A stretch of 64,000 nucleotides of DNA from an uncultured Pseudomonadota bacterium (lineage in GTDB: Bacteria > Myxococcota_A > UBA796 > JAFGLY01), in contig CALDOK010000075.1 in assembly GCA_937912125.1 (NCBI GenBank), positions 1-64,000 on the forward strand. The letters run 5' to 3'. Shown here piece by piece: positions 1 to 6,549 of this stretch. Made by a program: the position numbers and the translations under genes. Every line of letters starts with the position of its first letter. Position 1 is the stretch's first letter. The notes under the pieces were generated by a model. It was not told where the DNA came from. It saw only the letters and a list, made by a program, of their open reading frames with translations, and ran no database searches.

Positions 1-47
1 GCCCACCATCAAGCCCCTTCGACCTCGGTCGGAGGGGCTTTTTGGTT
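1..47 (+). repeat. Cassette-boundary hairpin element, copy R1 (left part cut by window edge)
   Basis: Only the hairpin half is inside the window. Stem arms are 11-22 (AAGCCCCTTCGA) and 29-40 (TCGGAGGGGCTT), giving 12 pairs with one T-G wobble, followed by TTTGGTT. The same sequence recurs at R2 to R6 in the same orientation. It lies 31 bp beyond the 3' end of the minus-strand nucleotidyltransferase gene, so its T-tract faces the wrong way to terminate that gene. Confidence 0.85.
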
Positions 48-77
48 CCGCGGGCGGGCGTGGGTCGCGGTGCCCAC

Positions 78-653
78 TCAAGTCGCGGCCGCGGCGGCCA
101 GCGCCTCGTCCAGCAACACCGTGAGCCCCTCATCGGCGGCAGCCTCACGCAGGTACATCAGGTCCAGATCGTTGGCGCGCACACGAAGGACGCCCAGCAC
201 ATCTCGCCACTGCCGCTCGGACACTCCGCCACCCTTCCGGAACCAGGCGAGCTTCTGCAATACGATGTCCTCTGCGCTGGCGAGAGGTAGACGCACACCC
301 TGCTCGATCTCGAAGTACTGCCTCCGGCTCATCTCTCCGCGCGAGAGCGGGTCCGCCTTCGCTACGAACACATCGACCTTGGTCATGGTGTCGAGGTGGA
401 TGAGGTTGCAGGACGCGCGCCTCTTCACGGCGCCCATCACCGCCTGGGCGTCGACGTAGAAGCGGTCCTGCAGAGCTGCAGTGAACGCTGCGACATGCAC
501 GCCCAGGAGGTCTGCGACGAGATCCACATCCTGCGTGCTGCGCGGGATTCCGTGCAAGGACGAGGCCACCGAGCCACCCACCAACCAGGGCACACCGAGA
601 TCATCGAGCACCTCGCCCACTAGGAGCGCGACGGCGAGGGGTTCGGCCAGCAC
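78..653 (-). CDS. Minimal nucleotidyltransferase-fold protein (toxin/antitoxin type)
   Basis: 191 aa. The nucleotidyltransferase signature is visible: GGSVASS (residues 26-32), then the metal-binding pair D42-x-D44 in TQDVDLV and a likely third acid, D94, in TKVDVFV. A conserved segment AEDIVLQKLAWFRKGG follows near 128-143. Proteins with this layout are usually annotated as nucleotidyltransferase or AbiEii-like and occur in two-gene toxin-antitoxin modules. The start is GTG at 653, 4 bp after the stop of the upstream 87-aa gene and without its own Shine-Dalgarno, so it is probably translationally coupled. A truncated copy of its first codons survives inside the duplicated block at 4940-5394. 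The transferred nucleotide and target are unknown; AMP transfer to protein or RNA is only an inference from the fold. Confidence 0.75.
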   Translation of the reverse strand: MLAEPLAVALLVGEVLDDLGVPWLVGGSVASSLHGIPRSTQDVDLVADLLGVHVAAFTAALQDRFYVDAQAVMGAVKRRASCNLIHLDTMTKVDVFVAKADPLSRGEMSRRQYFEIEQGVRLPLASAEDIVLQKLAWFRKGGGVSERQWRDVLGVLRVRANDLDLMYLREAAADEGLTVLLDEALAAAAAT

Positions 654-657
654 GGGT

Positions 658-921
658 CTAGTATCCTTCGACAGCCGGGTCCCAGCCGAACGCAGACCGC
701 ATCAGGTCAGCCGGCAGCCACAGCGAAGCCAGCCTCAGCTTCTGCTCCCGCTCGTCGGCATCAGGATGCTGGGCTCGAATCCGAGCGAGCGCCATCTGCT
801 GCACTCCCTGGGTCAACGCGACGACTCGTGCGAGCTTCTGCGCCGGGGACATACGCCGGTACCCCTCGACCATCAGTCGCAGCACCTCGGGAGCGGTGTC
901 ATCGCATTCGGTGAGTTTCAT
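658..921 (-). CDS. Small helical protein, partner of the nucleotidyltransferase (copy 1)
   Basis: 87 aa, predicted mostly helical, with no signal peptide or membrane segment. Segments such as LRLMVEGYRRMSPAQKL and the C-terminal FGWDP look conserved. It lies directly upstream of the nucleotidyltransferase gene with a 4-bp gap, the normal arrangement of a small partner or antitoxin with its NTase. The biochemical role is unknown. A second copy at 4975-5238 differs at five residues (D7E, Q38R, L62P, P70S, S76T) and has no NTase partner. ATG start; I see no strong Shine-Dalgarno. Confidence 0.7.
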   Translation of the reverse strand: MKLTECDDTAPEVLRLMVEGYRRMSPAQKLARVVALTQGVQQMALARIRAQHPDADEREQKLRLASLWLPADLMRSAFGWDPAVEGY

Positions 922-1000
922 GGTTCCAGTCTACATCGGGAAGAAACACCCCGCCAAGCGAGCCAGGACTGGCCCTCGGGACATGTCCCCTTGGTGCAGC

Positions 1001-1077
1001 CAGAAAGTTCGAACGTCATCCAATATCCCCCACCATCAAGCCCCTTCGATCTTGGTCGGAGGGGCTTTATGGTTTTG
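1001..1077 (+). repeat. Cassette-boundary hairpin element, copy R2
   Basis: Full-length copy: CAGAAAGTTCGAACGTCATC, then CAATATCCCCCACCATC, then the hairpin (arms 1038-1049 and 1056-1067, loop TCTTGG), then TATGGTTTTG. It lies between the promoter side of the minus-strand NTase pair and the plus-strand peptidase gene. It is also the right end of the 455-bp duplication (623-1077 matching 4940-5394). Confidence 0.85.
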
Positions 1078-1157
1078 CGGACCTGGCTCCCACACCTGCA
1101 CGCGGTCTCACTGCTGGATGCCCAGCGCGTTCAATCCAGGTTCGCCCACCTTCGGAG

Positions 1158-1181
1158 CCCCCTCGGGTCACCCCGAGGGGG
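1158..1181. terminator. Strong GC hairpin
   Basis: CCCCCTCGGG and its near-perfect complement CCCGAGGGGG are separated by about 3 to 4 bases. It is followed by TCTCTTCG, only weakly T-rich. It could be a terminator remnant or simply a stable stem. It is not related in sequence to the R elements. Confidence 0.4.
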
Positions 1182-1241
1182 TCTCTTCGTAGGCCCGCGC
1201 TTCCATGGGATGCTCCGCCCCGTCGCGCGTGTCCCCTCCGC

Positions 1242-2168
1242 ATGTTCCTCCTGCCAGGAAAGAGCTTCTCGGGGCGGCCTCCTCCCCTTTCCTCGGAGGA
1301 CCGTTCCTGCGCAGACAGGCTCGGAGCCGATCTCGAGGTCTTGGTCCGCAACTTCGGCCCCCGACACCTGGGAGGACGCGAGCAGGCCCTGTCAGAGGCG
1401 GCGGAATGGCTCGAGCGGAGGCTGGAGGAGGCTGGCCTCGCCCCCCACCGAGAGCGCTTCCAGGCGGGAACCACCAAGGTCTTCAATGTGCTGGCCGAGC
1501 CCCCCGGGGCGAGCCCCGAAGCTCCGGTACTCATCGTCGGGGCGCACTATGACACCGTTCCGGGAAGCCCCGGCGCCAACGACAACGGCTCGGGCGTGGT
1601 GACGGTCCTCGAGCTGGCCCGACGCTTCGCCCGGCGCCCCACGCAGCGTCGGTTGCGTTTCGCCCTGTTCGTGAACGAGGAGGCCCCCTGGTTCATGTCC
1701 CCGTCCATGGGCTCACTGGTGCATGCGCAAGGCTGCCGGAAGCGCGGTGAGCGGGTGTCGGGCATGCTCTGCCTCGAGAGCGTCGGCGTCTACATCGACC
1801 TGCCAGGAAGCCAGCGCTACCCCCCTCCCCTCGAGCAGCTCTACCCGGACCGAGGCGACTTCGTGGCCTTCGTGGGAAACCTGGCCTCGCGCAGGCTCTT
1901 GTGGGGGAGCATTGGCGCCTTCAGGGCCCGCGCCTGCCTGCCCTCCGAGGGGCTGCTGGCCCCGGAGTGGGCCCTGCGCGACATCGGGCGCAGCGACCAC
2001 AAGGCCTTCTGGGGCTGCGGCTACCCGGCGGTGATGCTCACCGACACCGCGAACTTCAGGGACGCCTGGTACCACACGCCCCTCGACCGGCCAGGAAACC
2101 TGGACCTGGAGAGTATGGCGAGGCTGATCGATGGGCTCGAGGCGGTCATCCTCGACCGGATTGGCTGA
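1242..2168 (+). CDS. M28-family zinc metallopeptidase
   Basis: 308 aa. M28 aminopeptidase signatures are present: GAHYDTVPGSPGANDNGSG (residues about 105-123) provides the first zinc His and the bridging Asp. NEEAPWF (about 148) holds the Glu-Glu pair, LESVG follows, and the C-terminal WYHTPLDRP supplies the last zinc His. The first 40 residues are Pro-rich and not recognisable; no signal peptide is evident, so it may be cytoplasmic. The ATG at 1242 has no clear Shine-Dalgarno. It is convergent with the AbiEii-like gene, with 26 bp between the stops. A peptidase is an odd member of an island otherwise dominated by toxin-antitoxin genes. Substrate unknown. Confidence 0.8.
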   Translation: MFLLPGKSFSGRPPPLSSEDRSCADRLGADLEVLVRNFGPRHLGGREQALSEAAEWLERRLEEAGLAPHRERFQAGTTKVFNVLAEPPGASPEAPVLIVGAHYDTVPGSPGANDNGSGVVTVLELARRFARRPTQRRLRFALFVNEEAPWFMSPSMGSLVHAQGCRKRGERVSGMLCLESVGVYIDLPGSQRYPPPLEQLYPDRGDFVAFVGNLASRRLLWGSIGAFRARACLPSEGLLAPEWALRDIGRSDHKAFWGCGYPAVMLTDTANFRDAWYHTPLDRPGNLDLESMARLIDGLEAVILDRIG

Positions 2169-2194
2169 TCTCGTTCCAATCGGAACCGAACCCG

Positions 2195-2857
2195 CTACCA
2201 GGCCGGCCTGGAGAGCAGCGCCATGCGCTCGACCAGAGCGTCGCGGAACGCCGCCAGCTCCGAGCCGCCGTCCTCGGACATACCACTCGCCCGGACGAGC
2301 GCGGCGACAGGGAGTTCACGTAGGACCCATGCGAGGGTCGCGGGCGAGAAGCCGCCGTCCTTGACCGCGGCATCCGCGAGGGCGCGCTCGAGATCGCCCC
2401 CAAGCTCGAGCAAGGCCTTGGTGTCCACCAGATCCCGCAACTCGCTCCTGGACAGCAGAGCGTTGAGCTTGTTGACCAGGATCTCGTGTGGGGTGTCGAC
2501 CAGGAAGGACGCTTCGGAGCCTCCCCTCCGCTCTGGAGGCTCGATGGGGGGGACAGGGTCGGCGACCAGGTCCACCAGGACCACCTCCGCCCCAGCGGAA
2601 GCCCGCAGCGTGCAGAAGGTCGGCGTCCGTCGAAGGATCGAGACCTCGATCCCGGCATCCTCGAGCGCAACCTGGATGGGCTCGAGCGCGGGGAGCCGCG
2701 CCAGGCCATGCCAGAACAGATCCAGGTCCCGGGTCTCGCGATGCCCCAGGTGAAAGCCGACGAGCGCCGCCCCGCCGGTCAGGGTCCACGGCGGCTGCTG
2801 GTCGGCGAGGATGGTGAGGATGCGACCCTGCAGTGATGAAAGCCGGCTATCGCTCAT
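2195..2857 (-). CDS. AbiEii-type nucleotidyltransferase
   Basis: 220 aa from the ATG at 2857. The NTase core is GGAALVGFHLGHRETRDLDLF, with GG at 28-29, D44 and D46; a third acid is likely D96 in LVDLVADP. The AbiEii-family tail is visible as HEILVNKLNALLSRSELRDLVD (about 124-145). The chosen start overlaps the end of the upstream 100-aa gene by 11 bp; the open frame continues further upstream, but that part is the shadow of the neighbour. AbiEii toxins transfer nucleotides and are neutralised by a cognate partner; here the upstream gene is not an AbiEi-type winged-helix protein, so this is a different class of pair. Target unknown. Confidence 0.75.
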   Translation of the reverse strand: MSDSRLSSLQGRILTILADQQPPWTLTGGAALVGFHLGHRETRDLDLFWHGLARLPALEPIQVALEDAGIEVSILRRTPTFCTLRASAGAEVVLVDLVADPVPPIEPPERRGGSEASFLVDTPHEILVNKLNALLSRSELRDLVDTKALLELGGDLERALADAAVKDGGFSPATLAWVLRELPVAALVRASGMSEDGGSELAAFRDALVERMALLSRPAW

Positions 2858-3149
2858 CGTGCGCCTTCCAGGTCTCGAGCAGCCACCGCCAGAACTCACG
2901 GGTCCTGCCCAAGTGGGGCTCCAGCCGCGCCCAGCACCTCCGGATCTCGCCTTCGGTGGTGTAGAGGAAGACATCGTCCGGCTTGGCCTGGCGCATGAGC
3001 TTGCCCAGCAAGACACCTCGCAGTTCATCCTCGGCGCCCGAGAGGAGCCCTCGAAACTGCTCGTCTGTCATGTCGGAGTCCCAGAGGAAGTAGGGTCTTC
3101 CCTGGGGATCCAGGAGGCGTTCGGCTGGCGTGGGGCACATCATCCCCAC
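2847..3149 (-). CDS. Small partner protein of the AbiEii-type NTase
   Basis: 100 aa, rich in Trp, Arg and acidic residues. The N-terminal DPQGRPYFLWDSDMT and the C-terminal RTREFWRWLLETW are its most distinctive segments. It overlaps the downstream NTase gene by 11 bp, which indicates coupled translation and a two-gene module. The first possible start is GTG at 3149; ATG codons at 3143 and 3140 are equally plausible. No known domain is recognised. A role as the neutralising partner of the NTase is inferred from gene order only. Confidence 0.65.
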   Translation of the reverse strand: MGMMCPTPAERLLDPQGRPYFLWDSDMTDEQFRGLLSGAEDELRGVLLGKLMRQAKPDDVFLYTTEGEIRRCWARLEPHLGRTREFWRWLLETWKAHDER

Positions 3150-3208
3150 GATCGTACCATGAGCCGGGCGAGGACGCCGTCATCGGAGGCATCGGAGCAC
3201 AACGCCCA

Positions 3209-3280
3209 GGTTCGAACGTCGTCCAATATCCCCCACCATCAAGCCCCTTCGTTCTCGGTCGGAGGGGCTTTTTGGTTGTG
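3209..3280 (+). repeat. Cassette-boundary hairpin element, copy R3
   Basis: GGTTCGAACGTCGTCCAATA, then TCCCCCACCATC, then the hairpin AAGCCCCTTCG/CGGAGGGGCTT with loop TTCTCGGT, then TTTGGTTGTG. It lies upstream of both neighbouring modules (5' of the minus-strand NTase pair, 5' of the plus-strand hip operon), so it cannot be a terminator for either. Confidence 0.85.
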
Positions 3281-3370
3281 GATCTTCGAGAAGGAGAAGG
3301 AGAACGCGGTCCCACTCCAGGATGGCTCGTGCAGAGGCCACGAGACCCTACGCCCCACGCCATGGAGCGC

Positions 3371-3399
3371 TTGCCCCTCCCCTGATTACCGTCTATATT
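3371..3399 (+). promoter_or_regulatory. Putative promoter of the hipBA-type operon
   Basis: TTGCCC at 3371-3376, a 17-bp spacer, then TATATT at 3394-3399, within an unusually AT-rich stretch (about 3380-3455) for this genome. The element lies 39 to 67 bp before the likely start of the XRE gene. HipB-type proteins usually repress their own operon, so an operator overlapping this region would be expected; GTTACC occurs twice (about 3406 and 3440) but not as a clean palindrome. Confidence 0.45.
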
Positions 3400-3437
3400 T
3401 TGTTCGTTACCATCATAATGCGAGCTTTTCTGTTCAA

Positions 3438-3734
3438 ATGTTACCGCTTACGCTCATGTCCGCCCCGCAGGTGGCCCAACAGGTCGCGGCCCGGGTGCGG
3501 GCGAGCCGGCTCCACCGTGTCTGGACCCAGCAGGAACTGGCCGACCGATCGGGGATGAGCCTGTCGAGCCTGCGACGCTTCGAGCGCACCGGCGAGATCG
3601 CCTTCCTGTCGCTGGTGCGCATAGCCATCGCCCTTGATGCGGTGGAAGGCCTCGGCGAGCTGTTTCCCGACCGCCCGGGGAGCCTCGACGAGCTGTTGGC
3701 TCCCCCAAAGCGCCAGCGAGGACGACGCTCATGA
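3438..3734 (+). CDS. XRE-type helix-turn-helix antitoxin (HipB-like)
   Basis: 98 aa from the ATG at 3438 (a second ATG at 3456 is possible; neither has a good Shine-Dalgarno). The XRE helix-turn-helix covers roughly residues 18-72, with TQQELADRSGMSLSSLRRFE as the two-helix core and ALDAVEGLGELF after it. The last residues are basic (PPKRQRGRRS). The stop overlaps the start of the HipA-like gene (ATGA), the classical order for antitoxin then toxin. Expected role: DNA-binding autorepressor and neutraliser of the HipA-family kinase. Confidence 0.8.
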   Translation: MLPLTLMSAPQVAQQVAARVRASRLHRVWTQQELADRSGMSLSSLRRFERTGEIAFLSLVRIAIALDAVEGLGELFPDRPGSLDELLAPPKRQRGRRS

Positions 3735-4978
3735 GGCTGAACGCGAACCAGGCGCTAGAGGTGCGGCTGCGGTGGGCTGTGGGAGACGAGCTACGGGTGG
3801 GGCGCCTGGCCTGGCGGGACCGGCGCGCGTGGCTGGAGCTCGACGAGGCGTTCCTGGCGGCAGGGCCGCCCCTCTCCCCGTTCCATCTTCCGGTCAGGCC
3901 GGGGCTCATCCCCGCCCCCCTCGAACCCTTCGAGGGTCTGTTCGGCGTCTTCGACGACAGCCTCCCCGACGGCTGGGGCCGCCTGCTACAGGACCGCCGC
4001 GCGACCGCCTCCGGCCTCTCCCCTGCGACCCTGACCCCCCTCGATCGGCTGGCGTGGGTCGGTGACACCGGGATCGGGGCGCTCGCCTACCGACCCGAGC
4101 TGATGGGGACCGGCGAGCAAGACCACGCGCTGGACCTCGACCGGCTCGCCCAGGAGAGCAGCGAAGTGCTCGCAGGAGCAGCCGACGAAGTGCTCGCGGA
4201 GCTGCAGAGGCTCGGCGGCTCTCCCCAAGGCGCTCGACCCAAGGTCCTCGTGTCCCTCCGCCCCAGCGACGGCCATGTCGTCTCGACACCTACGGAAGAG
4301 GGCCACACCCCGGTCCTCGTCAAGTTTCTGGCCCCCCACGACGCCCTGGACGCTGGCCCAGTGGAGTACACCTACCACCGCCTGGCGCGAGATTCCGGGC
4401 TGCAGGTGCCCGACGCTTGGCTGCTAGCCAGCCGCTCCAGCGGCGGCTGGTTCGCGGTGGCGCGCTTCGACCTCCAGCCAGAACATCGCTGGCATGTCCA
4501 TACGCTCTGCGGACTGCTGCACGCGGACCACCGGCTCCCTTCGCTGGACTACGTCGGCGCCCTCACCGCGGTCCACCGGCTCACTGGCGACCAGCAGCAG
4601 CTCGAGCAGATGTTCCGACGAATGGTGTTCAACGTCCTTGCCCACAACCGCGACGACCACACCAAGCAGGTCAGCCTGCGCATGGACCGCGGTGGTGAGT
4701 GGACCCTCGCACCCGCCTACGACCTCACGTTCGCTGAAGGTCCCGGGGGAGAACACAGCATGGCGATCGCTGGTGCTGGGCGGCCAGGGCGAGAGGACAT
4801 GCTGAACGTGGGCCGGCAGGCAGGGGTTACCTCTGGTACCGCCAATGCCATCATCGATGATGTGGCGGAGGTCATCAGCTCCAGGTGGTCACGCTACGCG
4901 GCGGAGGCTGGGGTCAGCGAGCGGATGATGCGAGAGATTGGAGCGCGGCTGCGAGGGGTTCGGCCAGCACGGGTCTAG
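3731..4978 (+). CDS. HipA-family serine/threonine kinase toxin
   Basis: 415 aa. The HipA N-terminal subdomain is recognisable (GLFGVFDDSLPDGWGRLLQD), as is WVGDTGIGALAY. The kinase active-site segment lies at 306-332: HNRDDHTKQ (D308, D309) and LAPAYDL (D331). In E. coli HipA and most relatives the residue after the Lys is Asn; here it is Gln (Q313). It overlaps the XRE gene by 4 bp. The last dozen codons (from 4940) run into the 455-bp duplicated block, and the stop TAG at 4976-4978 is the same triplet found next to the first copy at 658-660, so the original C-terminus may have been replaced on insertion. HipA toxins phosphorylate glutamyl-tRNA synthetase or other targets; the target here is unknown. 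Confidence 0.85.
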   Translation: MRLNANQALEVRLRWAVGDELRVGRLAWRDRRAWLELDEAFLAAGPPLSPFHLPVRPGLIPAPLEPFEGLFGVFDDSLPDGWGRLLQDRRATASGLSPATLTPLDRLAWVGDTGIGALAYRPELMGTGEQDHALDLDRLAQESSEVLAGAADEVLAELQRLGGSPQGARPKVLVSLRPSDGHVVSTPTEEGHTPVLVKFLAPHDALDAGPVEYTYHRLARDSGLQVPDAWLLASRSSGGWFAVARFDLQPEHRWHVHTLCGLLHADHRLPSLDYVGALTAVHRLTGDQQQLEQMFRRMVFNVLAHNRDDHTKQVSLRMDRGGEWTLAPAYDLTFAEGPGGEHSMAIAGAGRPGREDMLNVGRQAGVTSGTANAIIDDVAEVISSRWSRYAAEAGVSERMMREIGARLRGVRPARV

Positions 4979-5238
4979 TATCCTTCAACAGCCGGATCCC
5001 AGCCGAACGCAGTCCGCATCAGGTCAGCCGACAGCCACAGCGAAGCCAGCCTCGGCTTCTGCTCCCGCTCATCGGCATCGGGATGCTGGGCTCGAATCCG
5101 AGCGAGTGCCATCTGCTGCACTCCCCGGGTCAACGCGACGACTCGCGCGAGCTTCTGCGCCGGGGACATACGCCGATACCCCTCGACCATCAGCCGCAGC
5201 ACCTCGGGAGCGGTGTCCTCGCATTCGGTGAGCTTCAT
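4975..5238 (-). CDS. Orphan duplicate of the small NTase-partner protein (copy 2)
   Basis: 87 aa, 82 of 87 residues identical to the product of 658-921. The NTase gene that should follow is missing: only about ten codons of its start remain before the sequence runs into hipA. The frame is intact and the substitutions are few, which suggests recent duplication or continued selection. An orphan antitoxin can protect against a toxin encoded elsewhere, but that role is an inference. It overlaps the 3' end of the convergent hipA-like gene by 4 bp. Confidence 0.65.
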   Translation of the reverse strand: MKLTECEDTAPEVLRLMVEGYRRMSPAQKLARVVALTRGVQQMALARIRAQHPDADEREQKPRLASLWLSADLMRTAFGWDPAVEGY

Positions 5239-5317
5239 GGTTCCATGTCTACTTCGGAAGGAAACACGCCGCCAAGCGAGTCCGGACCAGGCCTCGGGAC
5301 AGGTCCCCTGGGTTCAC

Positions 5318-5394
5318 CCAAAAAGTCCGAGTGTTGTCCAATATCCCTCACCTCGAGTCCCTTCGATCTCGGTCGGAAGAGCTTTTTGGTTTTG
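5318..5394 (+). repeat. Cassette-boundary hairpin element, copy R4 (diverged)
   Basis: CCAAAAAGTCCGAGTGTTGT, then CCAATATCCCTCACCTC, then GAGTCCCTTCGATCTCGGTC, then GGAAGAGCTTTTTGGTTTTG. It has more substitutions than the other copies; the stem keeps most pairs (AGTCCCTTCGA against TCGGAAGAGCT is weaker). It is the right end of duplicated block B. Confidence 0.8.
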
Positions 5395-5479
5395 AAGGGG
5401 ACGAGGAAGGTCCGAGCAGCCGGACCGAGGCGGTCAGCACGTCGAAGGCCTCGTTCATCGAAGCTCGACGCTTCCCCTG

Positions 5480-5923
5480 TCACTCCACAACGGTGACGAG
5501 CAGCAAGCCCGCGATGCAGGCGCCCTCAGCCTCATCGACGGTCACCTTCACCTCGTAGTCCCCGCTCGTGGCGGGGACCCATTCCAGGCCCTCCGCTACG
5601 GGGTAGCTCATCGACTTGGACTCCGACCAGGAGTCGTCCGTCGCCCGCGCCAGGATCGTGGCGCTCTTGCAGCCGGGGTTGGCCAGGAAGACAAGGACGC
5701 CGTAGTTCCCGCCCTGGGTGAGGGAGTGCAGAGCCCTCATGGACTCTCCCACGGCGAGCGTGGACACGCCCTCGGACAGGATCGTCCCGCCCTCCTCGAT
5801 CATGCGCTCCCTGATGGGCTTCAGGAATTCTTCTCGGACGGACGCTTCGGTGGAATCGGCGCTGGCCGAGCCGCAGAACAGGGTGGAGCCGATCAGAAGG
5901 ACGGAAGCGGTCAGATGGTGCAT
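5480..5923 (-). CDS. Small exported protein of unknown function
   Basis: 147 aa. The N-terminus [20 protein letters not shown] is a typical signal peptide, with probable cleavage after ASA at about residue 22; TLFC is a poor lipobox. The mature part is acidic, with two separated Cys (C in NPGCKS and C in EGACIAG) that could form a disulfide. No family is recognised. The start ATG lies just after the macro-domain remnant on the same strand. The 3' side faces R4. Confidence 0.6.
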   Translation of the reverse strand: MHHLTASVLLIGSTLFCGSASADSTEASVREEFLKPIRERMIEEGGTILSEGVSTLAVGESMRALHSLTQGGNYGVLVFLANPGCKSATILARATDDSWSESKSMSYPVAEGLEWVPATSGDYEVKVTVDEAEGACIAGLLLVTVVE

Positions 5924-6060
5924 GGTTCACCTGTTTTGGCTGTTTCTCGAACGATAGCACAGCGGTGCTCGGTTTCGGAGAGGCGGATCGCCCCGCCCCA
6001 TTCCAACAGCACTGGGTTGGCCGCGTTGACGATGGCGTCGACCTCCAGCCGGGCGATGTC
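5911..6060 (-). pseudogene. Macro-domain protein remnant
   Basis: Reading leftward from 6060 the frame gives [19 protein letters not shown], the unmistakable start of a macro domain (ADP-ribose-binding fold), then [18 protein letters not shown]. An intact macro domain would have the GGGVDGAIHRAAG-type loop, then about 100 more residues. Here the loop is shortened and the frame ends at a stop at 5911. The open frame extends upstream to 6186 but that part is antisense to the transketolase remnant and has no recognisable sequence. I interpret this as a decayed 5' fragment. Confidence 0.7.
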
Positions 6061-6075
6061 CGCGTTTTGCTCCCC

Positions 6076-6262
6076 GGTGGCGTGCGGTCCTACTGCGGCA
6101 CCTTCATGGTCTTCCACGACTACATGCGACCCGCGGTGCGCCTGGCGGCCTTCGAGAGGCTGCCGGTGATCTAGTTCAACACTCACGACTCAATCTTCGT
6201 GGGCAGGGACGGCCCCACGGCCATCTGCCTCACCCGCCAGGGCCTGCCGGTGATGGACCGGG
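6076..6262 (+). pseudogene. Transketolase gene remnant
   Basis: In one plus-strand frame the translation contains [20 protein letters not shown] then [12 protein letters not shown], a stop (TAG, 6172-6174), then FNTHDSIFVGRDGPT and AICLTRQGLPVMDRG. These match successive conserved segments of transketolase (the pyrimidine-binding domain around the FxDYxRPAxRLAAL, THDSIxxGEDGPTHQP and LTRQxLPxLDR motifs), in the right order. About 50 residues are missing between DGPT and AICLTRQ, and a nonsense codon interrupts it. No start or remaining parts of the gene are present. This is a gene fossil inside the cassette between R4 and R5. Confidence 0.75.
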
Positions 6263-6549
6263 GGTTGAGCATGGCGCGAACCACCGACGACGCCTTCCAA
6301 GGCCGACGGTGCCCAGCCGACTCAGCGTTGAGGACGTGGTCCCCAGCGTGACTGTCAAGTGCAGAGGCAAAAGGACAACGAGCCCACCTACACCCAAGGC
6401 ATCCACCGCCCCCCTCCCCCCAGAAAGTTCGAACGTCGTCCAATATCCCCCACCATCGAGCCCCTTCGATCTCGGTCGGAGGGGCTTTTTGGTTGGGGGA
6501 CACGCACCGCCGACACGCACGTTTCTTCACTCTGAGTTAAGGTTTGCGC
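6263..6549. other. Non-coding stretch with R5 leader
   Basis: After the transketolase remnant no coding signal continues. It contains a pyrimidine-rich run before R5 (CCCCCCTCCCCCCAG near 6408-6422), R5 itself, and the 55-bp leader of the abiEi-like gene. AAGG at 6539-6542 is the likely Shine-Dalgarno of that gene. Confidence 0.5.
6421..6494 (+). repeat. Cassette-boundary hairpin element, copy R5 (closest to consensus)
   Basis: CAGAAAGTTCGAACGTCGTC, then CAATATCCCCCACCATCG, then the hairpin AGCCCCTTCGA/TCGGAGGGGCT with loop TCTCGG, then TTTTGGTT. It sits upstream of the plus-strand AbiEi/AbiEii pair and downstream, in the same direction, of the decayed transketolase gene. Confidence 0.88.

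Larger units (their letters stand above)
922..1241. other. Intergenic stretch holding R2 and a second hairpin
   Basis: No gene is supported here. It contains the 5' flank of the 87-aa gene (part of the 455-bp duplication ending at 1077), the repeat R2 at 1001-1077 and a strong hairpin at 1158-1181. The 60 bases before the M28 peptidase start contain no convincing Shine-Dalgarno or promoter. Confidence 0.5.
4940..5394. repeat. 455-bp duplicated block (copy B of 623-1077)
   Basis: Every landmark in 623-1077 recurs at a constant offset of 4317 bp: block start, the 87-aa gene stop and start, and the R element. The two copies therefore align without any insertion or deletion. Identity looks near 90 percent by eye. 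The block carries the first codons of the NTase gene, the whole 87-aa gene and a complete R element. Its left end lies inside the hipA reading frame. Confidence 0.85.
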
